This document shows positions 8,441 to 15,887 of a DNA stretch of 38,831 bases, piece by piece. Both the position numbers and the translations under genes were made by a program. The stretch spans positions 1 to 38,831 of the forward strand of contig CANKZJ010000015.1 of assembly GCA_947488605.1 (NCBI GenBank). Direction: 5' to 3'. Each line of letters opens with the position of its first letter. Within the stretch, counting starts at the first letter, position 1. The DNA comes from an uncultured Paracoccaceae bacterium (GTDB lineage Bacteria > Pseudomonadota > Alphaproteobacteria > Rhodobacterales > Rhodobacteraceae). Below the pieces are notes generated by a model. It was not told the origin of the DNA and made no database searches. It was given only the letters and a program-made list of their open reading frames with translations.

Positions 8441-9046
8441 ATGAGCAAACGTATCTTATCCATCCTCACCGCTGTGGCGCTGACGTTTTATGCAGGCGCG
8501 GTCTCTGCGCAGCAACTTAGTCTTGCGCAGATTTCCAACTATCTGAACCAGCTTCAGACGGCCCAGGGTGGCTTTACACAGATCAATTCTGACGGGACTT
8601 TGTTTACCGGTCAGATCTTTATCAAGCGTCCGGGCCGTATCCGTTTTGAATACAATGCACCCTCTGAGTCGATGGTCATGGCGAGTGGCGGCCAATTGGC
8701 AGTTTTCGATGCGCGGTCAAATACGGGGCCAGAACGGTTCCCGCTGAACCAGACGCCGTTGAACATAATCCTTGCGCCCAATGTTGATCTTGAGCGCGAA
8801 AGCATGGTGACCAACCTTGTGTCGGACGGTACGACAACAACGGTGACGGCGCAGGACCCTGACAACCCGAATTACGGGAGCCTTCAGATGGTGTTTACAG
8901 GCAATCCTGTCGAATTGCGCCAATGGGTTGTGACAGATGAATTGGGCACCGAAACAACAGTTATCCTGAATGATTTGATCGCAGGTGGTGCGTTGCGCGA
9001 TATCATGTTCAATATTCAGGCTGAGATACGCAAGCGCGCGAACTAA
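8441..9046 (+). CDS. lolA: Outer-membrane lipoprotein carrier protein LolA
   Basis: A 201-residue periplasmic chaperone that accepts lipoproteins from the LolCDE ABC complex at the inner membrane and carries them to the outer membrane. A signal peptide ends after about residue 23 (VSA before QQ). The mature part carries LolA signatures: early helices with the QTAQGGFTQ segment, then LFTGQIFIKRPGRIRFEYNAP, and later beta strands. It is slightly shorter than E. coli LolA in total architecture but normal for alphaproteobacteria. A strong hairpin terminator follows 17 bases after the stop. Confidence 0.92.
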   Translation: MSKRILSILTAVALTFYAGAVSAQQLSLAQISNYLNQLQTAQGGFTQINSDGTLFTGQIFIKRPGRIRFEYNAPSESMVMASGGQLAVFDARSNTGPERFPLNQTPLNIILAPNVDLERESMVTNLVSDGTTTTVTAQDPDNPNYGSLQMVFTGNPVELRQWVVTDELGTETTVILNDLIAGGALRDIMFNIQAEIRKRAN

Positions 9047-9063
9047 GCCGATCTATATTGCAA

Positions 9064-9096
9064 AAAAGAGGCGGCCACATCGGGGCCGCCTCTTTT
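9064..9096. terminator. Bidirectional Rho-independent terminator
   Basis: GAGGCGGCC (9068-9076) and GGCCGCCTC (9084-9092) form a perfect 9-bp stem with a 7-base loop, flanked by AAAA on the left and TTTT on the right. The stem extends to 13 bp if the A/T tracts pair. It lies between the stops of convergent lolA (plus) and the transglycosylase gene (minus) and should serve both. Confidence 0.92.
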
Positions 9097-9100
9097 CGTT

Positions 9101-9688
9101 TTAGCGCTTACGGCAAGATCGCAGTTGTTGATCATACATCACAGCACGGGCTTCGACCTCTCCGGCGATGCGGATCAGCCAGCTTTTTGACCGCCATGTG
9201 CCGCGCTTAAACCCTGTTCGGCCATCGTGGTAGGCCAAATACTGGTTGCGGGTGTCATTGATTGGCACGCCTGTCTCTTCGACCGTTTGCACCATGTACC
9301 AACCCATAAAGTCGGTAGCATCACCAATATCATCGCGGCGTGCACGCCGCCCGCCCGGCCCGTCTTGGTATTCTTCCCAAGTGCCATCCAACGCTTGGCT
9401 ATAGCCAAACGCCGAGGACTGACGGCCCACAGGGATAACACCCAACGCGTAGCGGTGTGGTGTGCGGTTATTCCCGATGAATTTGCTCTCTTGATAGATG
9501 ATCGCCATCAAAGACGGGACCGGGACGCCATATTTGCGTTCGACTGCGCGGAATGCGCGAAGATATTCTGGGCGCTCGGACACGATACTACATGCATCAT
9601 CAAGATTACGCGGCGCCGAGAAATTCCCAGCCCCACTGCAACTTGCTAAAAGCATCACACATGCCATGGCGCGAAAGATTCTGCTCAT
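9101..9688 (-). CDS. Lytic transglycosylase (SLT domain) lipoprotein
   Basis: A 195-residue predicted lipoprotein. The signal peptide ends in the lipobox LASC (Cys17). The rest is a lysozyme-like SLT domain: the catalytic Glu67 lies in IYQESKF, followed by FGYSQALDGTWEEYQ, and a late NQYLAYHDGRTGF segment that matches the AYNxG-type motif. Such enzymes cleave the MurNAc-GlcNAc bond of peptidoglycan to give 1,6-anhydro ends. Short outer-membrane-linked forms act as endolytic remodelling or space-making enzymes. The stop is next to the bidirectional terminator shared with lolA. Confidence 0.85.
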   Translation of the reverse strand: MSRIFRAMACVMLLASCSGAGNFSAPRNLDDACSIVSERPEYLRAFRAVERKYGVPVPSLMAIIYQESKFIGNNRTPHRYALGVIPVGRQSSAFGYSQALDGTWEEYQDGPGGRRARRDDIGDATDFMGWYMVQTVEETGVPINDTRNQYLAYHDGRTGFKRGTWRSKSWLIRIAGEVEARAVMYDQQLRSCRKR

Positions 9689-9763
9689 CTGCCTCTCGCT
9701 CTTATTGGTTTTTTTACAATGATAGCGTGTTGGCAGTGATCTGGGAATCCCTAAGGCAGCACC

Positions 9764-10645
9764 TTAGATCACAAATGCGAGGATGACTGGCAATGCGAGC
9801 ACCGAAAGCAGCGTTGAGGCGACGACAAGCCCCGCGACAGGTTGCGCGTCGGCCCCGTATTTTTCCGCCAAAAGGTAGGACGTGACAGCAACAGGGGTCG
9901 CGACCTGCAAGATCAAGACGCCTGCCGCAATCGGGTCCAACCCGAACAGTGTGGCCGCACCCCAACCGGCTGCACCGCAAATGACGACCTTGACGACGGA
10001 CAGCACAACCGCTTGTGTCATCGCCTTTGTCTCTAGTCTTGCGACGGCGACGCCAAGTGTGATCAGCATCATGGGAATCGCCATTTGGCCAATCAACTCA
10101 ATCGCATTTGTCAGAAATTCGGGCGTTTCCCACCCTTGCCAGAGGAAAAGCGCGCCCAGCAGCGTGGCCCCGACCAGTGGCTCCTGAACAACACGTTTGA
10201 GTGATCCAGCACCCGCGACCATCCAAATTCCAACGGTGAAAGACAAGATCGCCATGACCGCGAACACGACAACCGCATAGCCCAGCCCGATTTCCCCAAA
10301 TGCAAAAAGTGCCAGTGGCAGCCCGAGGTTGCCGGTATTGCCAAAAATCAAAGGTGCCAGAAAGGTTTGCGTGTCCAGTTTGGCAAGCTTTACCAGAATG
10401 AAACACGCAATCATAACAATGCCATAGGCAACAAATGACGCCAGCGACAATGCGGCCAATGCTTGCGGTTCAACGTCGATTTGCATCAAGGCCACGAAGA
10501 TCAGGCATGGCACCGCAAGCGTCATAGCCATGCGGGTGACGAACTCGACCCGGTATTCAAATCCAAGTTTGACCCAGACATAGCCGACTGCCGCCAAAAG
10601 GAAGACGGGTGCGGTGATGTTCAGGACTGTAAGTGCCAGGTTCAC
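9764..10645 (-). CDS. AEC family transporter (auxin efflux carrier/malate permease type)
   Basis: A 293-residue integral membrane protein with about 10 hydrophobic segments arranged as two inverted halves, the usual pattern of bacterial AEC (PF03547) proteins of about 300-320 residues. The segment NTGNLGLPLALFAFG (about 117-131) matches the conserved unwound-helix motif. The second half holds VATPVAVTSYLLAEKYGADA, also characteristic of bacterial members. Family members export or exchange organic anions such as malate or malonate. The substrate here cannot be assigned. It is divergent from hspQ across 74 bases. Confidence 0.88.
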   Translation of the reverse strand: MNLALTVLNITAPVFLLAAVGYVWVKLGFEYRVEFVTRMAMTLAVPCLIFVALMQIDVEPQALAALSLASFVAYGIVMIACFILVKLAKLDTQTFLAPLIFGNTGNLGLPLALFAFGEIGLGYAVVVFAVMAILSFTVGIWMVAGAGSLKRVVQEPLVGATLLGALFLWQGWETPEFLTNAIELIGQMAIPMMLITLGVAVARLETKAMTQAVVLSVVKVVICGAAGWGAATLFGLDPIAAGVLILQVATPVAVTSYLLAEKYGADAQPVAGLVVASTLLSVLALPVILAFVI

Positions 10646-10719
10646 AGACTGTTTCCCTTATTTCTGGGTGCGAGCCGTAGACTTTGCACTTGCGGCAGAC
10701 TTATACCTAGGTAAGTGAG

Positions 10720-11052
10720 ATGAAAATGTTTAAGACACGCGCGAAATATCATTTGGGGCAAGTTGTACGCCACCGCAAGCATCCTTTCCGGGGTGTTGTC
10801 TTTGACGTGGACGCCATGTTTTCCAATACCGACGAGTGGTATAACGCAATCCCAGAAGACAGCCGACCGAAAAAAGACCAACCTTTTTATCATCTTCTGG
10901 CGGAAAACGATCAAAGCTTCTACGTGGCTTATGTGTCTGAACAGAACCTTGTTGCCGACTATTCGGGCGAACCGGTCGAGCATCCTGATCTCGATGATCT
11001 GTTCGGTCCGTTCGAGGATGGCCAGTATCCTTTGCAGGTTCAACTGAACTGA
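10720..11052 (+). CDS. hspQ: Heat shock protein HspQ
   Basis: A 110-residue protein of the HspQ/YccV hemimethylated-DNA-binding-like family. Conserved blocks are visible in order: AKYHLGQVVRHRKHPFRGVVFDVD, then DRPKKDQPFYHLLAEND-like and YVAYVSEQNLVADYSGEPVEHP. HspQ influences degradation of mutant DnaA in E. coli and acts as a Lon specificity factor in Yersinia. A CTTG sequence near 10689 with a possible -10 at its right could be a heat-shock (RpoH) promoter, but the match is weak. The gene is divergent from the AEC transporter gene. Confidence 0.93.
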   Translation: MKMFKTRAKYHLGQVVRHRKHPFRGVVFDVDAMFSNTDEWYNAIPEDSRPKKDQPFYHLLAENDQSFYVAYVSEQNLVADYSGEPVEHPDLDDLFGPFEDGQYPLQVQLN

Positions 11053-11182
11053 GACTTTCGCAGGCTGCCGTCTTTCTTTTCACGACTATCCTTTATTCTG
11101 GACTGATCCTATTCCGCAGGGGGGTGGTCAACGTGCGCTGTCATGTTAGATCAAGACGCAAGATCGAAAGGATAGCCCCCGT

Positions 11183-11953
11183 ATGCTTGTAGTTGTTTCC
11201 CCCGCCAAATCATTGGACATGAACCCTGTCGAAGTGATCGCAACAGCGCCTGATTTTCAGGAAGATGCGGTACGCCTGTCCAAAACGGCCAAGAACCTGA
11301 CGCTCAAAGAGCTTAAGGGTTTGATGAGCATCTCTGATGATCTTGCGCGTTTGAACCGGGATCGGTTTCAGTCTTTTGCCGCTGAACCTGCCGCGGATCT
11401 GACCAAGCCCGCCGCTTTGGCCTTTAACGGTGACACCTATCAAGGGCTTGAGGCCAAGACATTGACCCAAGAAGATTTGGCATGGGCACAAGATCATTTG
11501 CGCATTTTGTCTGGTCTTTACGGGCTGTTGCGTCCGCTTGATGCGATCCAGCCGTACCGGTTGGAGATGGGTAGCAAGCTGAAGACCCGTCGCGGTAAAT
11601 CGCTTTATGACTATTGGGGCGATACGATCGCCAAGGCGTTGAATGCGCAGGCTGCGGCGGTTGAAACCGATACGTTGGTGAACTGTGCCAGCCAGGAATA
11701 CTTCGGAGCGGCGGATCGCAAGGCGCTGAAGCTGCGGGTGATCACGCCGGTCTTTATGGAAGTGAAGGACGACAAGCCACGTATCGTGAGTTTCTTTGCC
11801 AAACGCGCGCGCGGGGCGATGGCCCGGTTCGTCGTGGAAAACCGTGTGACACAAGCGGACGGGATCAAGGATTTCGCGTCTGGTGGCTATGCGTATGATC
11901 CTGATTTGTCCGAGGGCGACAAATGGGTTTTCCTGCGCGATTACCCGACCTAA
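11183..11953 (+). CDS. yaaA: Peroxide stress protein YaaA (DUF328)
   Basis: A 256-residue cytosolic protein, the normal length for the family. It opens with the characteristic MLVVVSPAKSLD. Other conserved blocks are LTLKELKGLMSISDDLARLN, FNGDTYQGLEA, LSGLYGLLRPLDAIQPYRLEMG, LVNCASQEYF and FFAKRARGAMARFVVEN. In E. coli YaaA limits free iron and Fenton damage under peroxide stress and belongs to the OxyR regulon. It has a DNA-binding-like fold. GAAAGGAT precedes the ATG. The next gene starts six bases after the stop, so they are probably cotranscribed. Confidence 0.96.
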   Translation: MLVVVSPAKSLDMNPVEVIATAPDFQEDAVRLSKTAKNLTLKELKGLMSISDDLARLNRDRFQSFAAEPAADLTKPAALAFNGDTYQGLEAKTLTQEDLAWAQDHLRILSGLYGLLRPLDAIQPYRLEMGSKLKTRRGKSLYDYWGDTIAKALNAQAAAVETDTLVNCASQEYFGAADRKALKLRVITPVFMEVKDDKPRIVSFFAKRARGAMARFVVENRVTQADGIKDFASGGYAYDPDLSEGDKWVFLRDYPT

Positions 11954-11959
11954 GCCCTG

Positions 11960-12742
11960 ATGCAGATTGCCATCATCGGCCAAGGCGCCATTGCGCAGCA
12001 TGTGCGTTCCAAATTGATCGACCTTGGTATTGTCGAAGTGGCGCAGATTGTGCGGCCTGGCAAAGAAGCCGAAGAAACCAGAACCGCACCAGTTTGTATT
12101 TCGGACCTATCCGATCTGCCTGATGGTGTTGACCTGATCGTCGACTGCGGTGGACATGCAGCGTTGGCTGCACATGGTCCTGTCGCACTTTCATCGGGCA
12201 TTGATGTGCTCACGGTTTCGCTAGGCGCTTTGGCTGACGCAAAGCTTGCTGCTGAACTGAAAGATGCTGCGACGCTTGGAAGCGCGCGTTTGCAATTGGT
12301 GAGTGGTGCTATTGGCGGGTTGGATGCGTTGCGGGCCGCGTGTACGGGCGAGGTATCAGCGGTCACATATATCGGGCGCAAACCACCGCAGGGGTGGAAA
12401 GGGTCACCCGCCGAAGACAAGATTGATCTTGATACGCTTTCATCTGCGACGACGCATTTTGCTGGCTCTGCAAGGGATGCGGCACTCAGCTATCCAAAGA
12501 ACGCGAATGTCGCGGCGGCGGTCGCTCTTGCAGGTCTTGGGTTTGACGCCACGCAGGTTGAATTGATTGCGGATCCGGATGTTTCAACCAATATCCATGA
12601 AGTACGCGCGACAGGTGAATTCGGATCGATGGATTTCACCGTGTCTGGTCATGGGCTGCCGGGTAATCCGCGCAGTTCCGCTTTGGCTGCGATGAGTATC
12701 GTTGCCGAACTTGCCGAGCGGCGCCAACGGATCGGGTTTTAG
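11960..12742 (+). CDS. nadX: Aspartate dehydrogenase (NadX/DUF108 family)
   Basis: A 260-residue NAD(P)-dependent dehydrogenase. The N-terminal Rossmann motif is IIGQGAIAQ (about 5-13). The C-terminal half carries family blocks SGAIGGLDAL, YPKNANVAAAVALAGLGFD and SGHGLPGNPRSSALAAMS. L-aspartate dehydrogenase makes iminoaspartate or oxaloacetate from aspartate. It can replace L-aspartate oxidase in de novo NAD synthesis, or act in aspartate catabolism. No nadA or nadC is next to it here, so its physiological role is open. It follows yaaA by six bases and overlaps the convergent Dabb gene by four bases. Confidence 0.85.
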   Translation: MQIAIIGQGAIAQHVRSKLIDLGIVEVAQIVRPGKEAEETRTAPVCISDLSDLPDGVDLIVDCGGHAALAAHGPVALSSGIDVLTVSLGALADAKLAAELKDAATLGSARLQLVSGAIGGLDALRAACTGEVSAVTYIGRKPPQGWKGSPAEDKIDLDTLSSATTHFAGSARDAALSYPKNANVAAAVALAGLGFDATQVELIADPDVSTNIHEVRATGEFGSMDFTVSGHGLPGNPRSSALAAMSIVAELAERRQRIGF

Positions 12743-13032
12743 AAGTCCGCAGCGATCCGCATGTCACGCAAAGGCCGGACGGCTTTGATCGCGGCCTCGT
12801 ACAGTGGATCAGCCTTGTAGGCGGCGAGCGCTGCGGCACTGTCAAATTCGGCATAGACGATCACATCGACCTCGGATGATAGCGCATCTGACTGGGTGTT
12901 CAGGCGAACCTCGAAGAAAGTGCTATGCGTGATGCCAGAGAGCATTTCTAGACCCTCAACAATGCGCGGCACATCGGCCTTATCCTTGGCGCTGAAAAAG
13001 ACGACATGGCGAAGGGAAGGGCGCAGGGTCAC
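12739..13032 (-). CDS. Dabb family (stress-responsive A/B barrel) protein
   Basis: A 97-residue protein of the dimeric alpha+beta barrel (Dabb, PF07876) family. It starts with the typical strand LRHVVFFSAKDKADVPRIVEGLEML, and a later EVDVIVYAEFDSAAALAAYKADPLYE matches the conserved FxSxxDLxAYxxHP region. Members are small cytosolic proteins of mostly unknown function. Some are enzymes or stress-induced. It lies 76 bases downstream of the thiolase gene on the same strand and could be its operon partner. Its stop overlaps the aspartate dehydrogenase stop. Confidence 0.85.
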   Translation of the reverse strand: MTLRPSLRHVVFFSAKDKADVPRIVEGLEMLSGITHSTFFEVRLNTQSDALSSEVDVIVYAEFDSAAALAAYKADPLYEAAIKAVRPLRDMRIAADF

Positions 13033-13108
13033 TTTGGCATTCTCGGGTTAGGTCGTGTGGCGCTGTTAGAAACACGGCTACACGCCCGTCGCAAGGGGGT
13101 GGCCTGCG

Positions 13109-14284
13109 CTAAATCCGCTCAATCGCCAGTGCAATCCCTTGCCCGCCACCGATACACATGGTGATCAATGCGCGCTTGCCGCCGATCCGTTCAAGTTCAT
13201 ACATCGCCTTGACCGTGATAATCGCCCCTGTCGCACCCACAGGGTGCCCCAAGGCAATCGCACCACCATTGGGGTTCACACGGGCCGGATCAAAGCCCAG
13301 TTCTTTGGTGACGGCCACGGCCTGCGCGGCGAAAGCTTCATTGGATTCGATGACATCAAAATCATTAACGCTGAGTTTGATTTTCACCAGCAGGTTGGCG
13401 ACTGCCGGGACCGGGCCGATGCCCATTACCTCGGGGCGCACGCCTGCATGCCCGTAGCCTAATATGCGGAATTTCGGTGTCAGACCTGCTGCCTCTGCTG
13501 CGTCTGCGGTGGCCAATACCAAGGCTGCGGCGCCGTCATTCAGGCCTGATGCGTTGCCAGCGGTGACGGTGCCGTCCTTTTGGAATGCCGGGCGCAATCC
13601 CGCGAGGGCCTCAAGCGAGGTAGCTTTAGGATGTTCGTCCGTCGCGAAATCGACCATGTCGCGGCGGCGTTTCACTGGTACGGGCACAATCTGACTGTCA
13701 AAGTAGCCCGCCTGCATTGCGGCGGCGGCACGGTCTTGGCTGGTCATCGCAAAGGCGTCTTGGTCTTCGCGGGTCACGCTGTGTTCGCTTGCGACATTTT
13801 CTGCCGTGACACCCATATGCCCGGTGCCAAACGGGCAGTTCAACGCGCCAAGCATCATGTCCCGGGTGCGGATGTCGCCCATCTTCGCCCCCCACCGTTG
13901 ATCCGAGATGATGAAAGGCGAACGGCTCATGTTCTCGGCACCACCTGCAAGACCGAAATCTGCGTCACCCAACATCAGCGATTGCGCGACGGACACAATG
14001 GCCTGCACACCAGATCCGCACAGCCGGTTCACATTCATCGCAGGTGTCGTGTCCGTCACACCGGCGTTCATCGCGGCAACACGGCTGACATACATGTCCT
14101 TGGGTTCGGTATTGATAACATGACCAAGGGCGACATGCCCGATCTGGTCGCCTTCGACACCCGCGCGGGTCAATGCGGCCTTTGCAGCAATTGTGCCCAA
14201 TTCGATCGGAGACGTCCCCGCAAGTGACCCGCCAAATGTGCCGATTGCCGTGCGCGCGCCGCTTAAAATCACGATATCCGTCAT
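13109..14284 (-). CDS. Acetyl-CoA C-acyltransferase (thiolase)
   Basis: A 391-residue thiolase of normal length. The nucleophile Cys89 is in NRLCGSGVQA, the catalytic His347 in the GHPVGATGA loop, and the second catalytic Cys377 in MCIGGGQG. The N-terminal SGARTAIGTFGGSLAG is typical of the biosynthetic/degradative acetyl-CoA acetyltransferase group, BktB/PhaA-like. It condenses two acyl-CoA units or cleaves 3-ketoacyl-CoA. Chain-length preference cannot be read from sequence. No phaB, phaC or beta-oxidation partner is adjacent, so PHA synthesis, beta-oxidation and ketone-body roles all stay possible. Confidence 0.92.
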   Translation of the reverse strand: MTDIVILSGARTAIGTFGGSLAGTSPIELGTIAAKAALTRAGVEGDQIGHVALGHVINTEPKDMYVSRVAAMNAGVTDTTPAMNVNRLCGSGVQAIVSVAQSLMLGDADFGLAGGAENMSRSPFIISDQRWGAKMGDIRTRDMMLGALNCPFGTGHMGVTAENVASEHSVTREDQDAFAMTSQDRAAAAMQAGYFDSQIVPVPVKRRRDMVDFATDEHPKATSLEALAGLRPAFQKDGTVTAGNASGLNDGAAALVLATADAAEAAGLTPKFRILGYGHAGVRPEVMGIGPVPAVANLLVKIKLSVNDFDVIESNEAFAAQAVAVTKELGFDPARVNPNGGAIALGHPVGATGAIITVKAMYELERIGGKRALITMCIGGGQGIALAIERI

Positions 14285-14385
14285 AATGATCTCCCGATGT
14301 TGCCTTTTTATAATGGTACCTGATTGGTGCCGATGAAACAGCTAAACGTAGGGGCAAACCTTGAAAATGCCTGATCTGATCCTAC

Positions 14386-14397
14386 ATAGTATACTAT
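14386..14397. promoter_or_regulatory. 12-bp perfect palindrome upstream of small membrane peptide gene
   Basis: ATAGTATACTAT reads the same on both strands and contains TATACT, a good -10 sequence. It lies 22 bases before the ATG at 14420 and about 100 bases upstream of the thiolase start on the other strand, so it could regulate either gene. A regulator binding here would cover the -10. No -35 at 17 bases is evident (TTGAAA at 14361 is too far). Confidence 0.4.
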
Positions 14398-14419
14398 CGC
14401 ATACAATACGGAGGAGATC

Positions 14420-14533
14420 ATGCTTCAAGACCTGACAGGGGGCAATCCAGTCGTCGTGATCGTGATTTTCATTGCGGTTGTTTGGCTATTGAGCCGATAT
14501 AGTAATGGGCGCAACAACAGCGGAGAGGACTAG
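14420..14533 (+). CDS. 37-residue single-pass membrane peptide
   Basis: The ATG is preceded by a near-perfect ribosome binding site (GGAGGAG, 3-5 bases upstream). The product starts MLQDLTGGNP and has one strongly hydrophobic helix (VVVIVIFIAVVWLL, about residues 11-24). It ends with a short basic/polar tail (SRYSNGRNNSGED). I recognise no family. The strong ribosome binding site, the clean transmembrane helix and the positive-inside tail support a real small membrane protein. It lies between the thiolase and VOC genes and ends about 100 bases before the latter. Confidence 0.6.
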   Translation: MLQDLTGGNPVVVIVIFIAVVWLLSRYSNGRNNSGED

Positions 14534-14634
14534 AATGAATGGCCGAGATAGTCATTCGATGATCAGTGCGTTGGACCTTCGTCTTTCAGGTGCGCATCAA
14601 ATCGTCTTGCTTCTGCAAACCTAGAGCTCAAGCG

Positions 14635-15165
14635 ATGCAACTTCCATTTGACATAGCGCCCGCTACGGCCGTTTTCCTGATGGTTCTATTCGGTCTTTAC
14701 CGTGCGTTGCAGCAGCGCGACCGCGATAAGAACCAAGAGGACCCTAAGCCAAAAGTAAAGTGGCGCGGGCCTGACATGACCTTTAGTGCGGGCCGGGATG
14801 CCGCCCATCAGAATGCGCGTTTCTTGCAGGTGTTCATTCCAATGGAACCCCAAGAAGAACCCGCTTTGCGTCACTTCTACCTCGACGTGTTGGGCCTGAC
14901 AGAAATGCGGGCACCGAATTATCCCAAAGACATGGATGGGTTTTGGGCGGTCAGCGGATCACGGCAAATCTATCTTGGAACGCTGCCAAGTTTTCCTTTT
15001 GACACGACAAGCATCCCAGCATTTCCGATCTCGAACCTTGATATGGTGGCAGAGCGTTTGACCACTGCGGGTTATCGGGTCAACTGGAACCACGACATTG
15101 CTTATGTCAAACGTCTGGTTGTGACGGACCCGGCAGACAATCAAATCGGATTAATTGCTGGCTAA
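14635..15165 (+). CDS. VOC (glyoxalase/bleomycin-resistance) superfamily protein with membrane anchor
   Basis: A 176-residue protein. I use ATG 14635, so that a hydrophobic segment (TAVFLMVLFGLYRAL, about residues 11-25) forms an N-terminal membrane anchor. A charged linker follows, then a glyoxalase-like beta-alpha-beta-beta-beta domain (about 60-176). Signs of the fold are FLQVFIPMEPQEEPALRHFYLDVLGLTEMR, the middle SRQIYLGT strand, and the final KRLVVTDPADNQIGLIAG, typical of VOC C termini. An upstream ATG at 14566 would add 23 residues of unlikely composition. The ligand and the reaction, if any, are unknown. A membrane-tethered VOC domain is uncommon. Confidence 0.72.
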   Translation: MQLPFDIAPATAVFLMVLFGLYRALQQRDRDKNQEDPKPKVKWRGPDMTFSAGRDAAHQNARFLQVFIPMEPQEEPALRHFYLDVLGLTEMRAPNYPKDMDGFWAVSGSRQIYLGTLPSFPFDTTSIPAFPISNLDMVAERLTTAGYRVNWNHDIAYVKRLVVTDPADNQIGLIAG

Positions 15166-15230
15166 TCGGTTGGCGAAACATTTCCTTCACCCAAAGGCGT
15201 GTTACCTCTAGCAGCAAGGATGAGGACCCT

Positions 15231-15887
15231 ATGCTGCTTTCAGTCAAAGACATTCATAAGACGTATCAAACCGCTGACGGCCCTTACGCCGTCTTGCGCG
15301 GTGTGAGCCTTGATCTGGCCGCCGGTGAGACGCTTGCGTTGACCGGTGAATCGGGTAGCGGGAAAAGTACATTGCTGCATCTGATCGGTGGGCTGGATAC
15401 GCCTGACAGCGGTGAAATCATGCTGATGGATCAAGATATCGCGGCCCTGCATGATGATGGTCGCGCGGCGATGCGGCGTGGCACCGTTGGTGTCGTCTTT
15501 CAGCAATTCAACCTGATCCCAAGCCTGAAAGTCGCCGACAACATCGCGTTCCAAGCGCGTCTGGCAGGGCAGCATGACCCAGATTGGGCAGCGACGCTTG
15601 CCGATAAGATGGGTCTGACGTCGCAGTTGAACAAATACCCTGAACAGCTGTCTGGTGGGCAGCAGCAGCGCGTTGCGATTGCGCGTACTTTGGCGCCTAG
15701 GCCGAAACTGGTTTTGGCGGATGAGCCGACCGGGAACCTTGATGAGGCGACGGCCGCAATCGTCATTGATCTGATGTTGCAACTGGTTGGTGAAACAGGC
15801 GCAGGTCTGTTGATGGTCACACATTCCAAAGACCTTGCCGGGCGGTTGTCCCGCCGTGTTCACCTGCGTGCAGGGCAGCTTGCATGA
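15231..15887 (+). CDS. ABC transporter ATP-binding protein (LolD/MacB/AttE-like)
   Basis: A 218-residue ATPase. Walker A is GESGSGKST (about 40-48), the Q-loop VFQQFN, the signature LSGGQQQR, Walker B LVLADEPTGNLD and the H-loop histidine in MVTHS. The ADEPTGNLD sequence and length place it in the LolD/FtsE/MacB group that pairs with FtsX-like permeases (mechanotransmission or extraction rather than import). It overlaps the permease gene by four bases (ATGA). AGGATGAGG lies before the ATG. It begins a run of co-directional, mostly overlapping genes to 21957. Confidence 0.93.
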   Translation: MLLSVKDIHKTYQTADGPYAVLRGVSLDLAAGETLALTGESGSGKSTLLHLIGGLDTPDSGEIMLMDQDIAALHDDGRAAMRRGTVGVVFQQFNLIPSLKVADNIAFQARLAGQHDPDWAATLADKMGLTSQLNKYPEQLSGGQQQRVAIARTLAPRPKLVLADEPTGNLDEATAAIVIDLMLQLVGETGAGLLMVTHSKDLAGRLSRRVHLRAGQLA

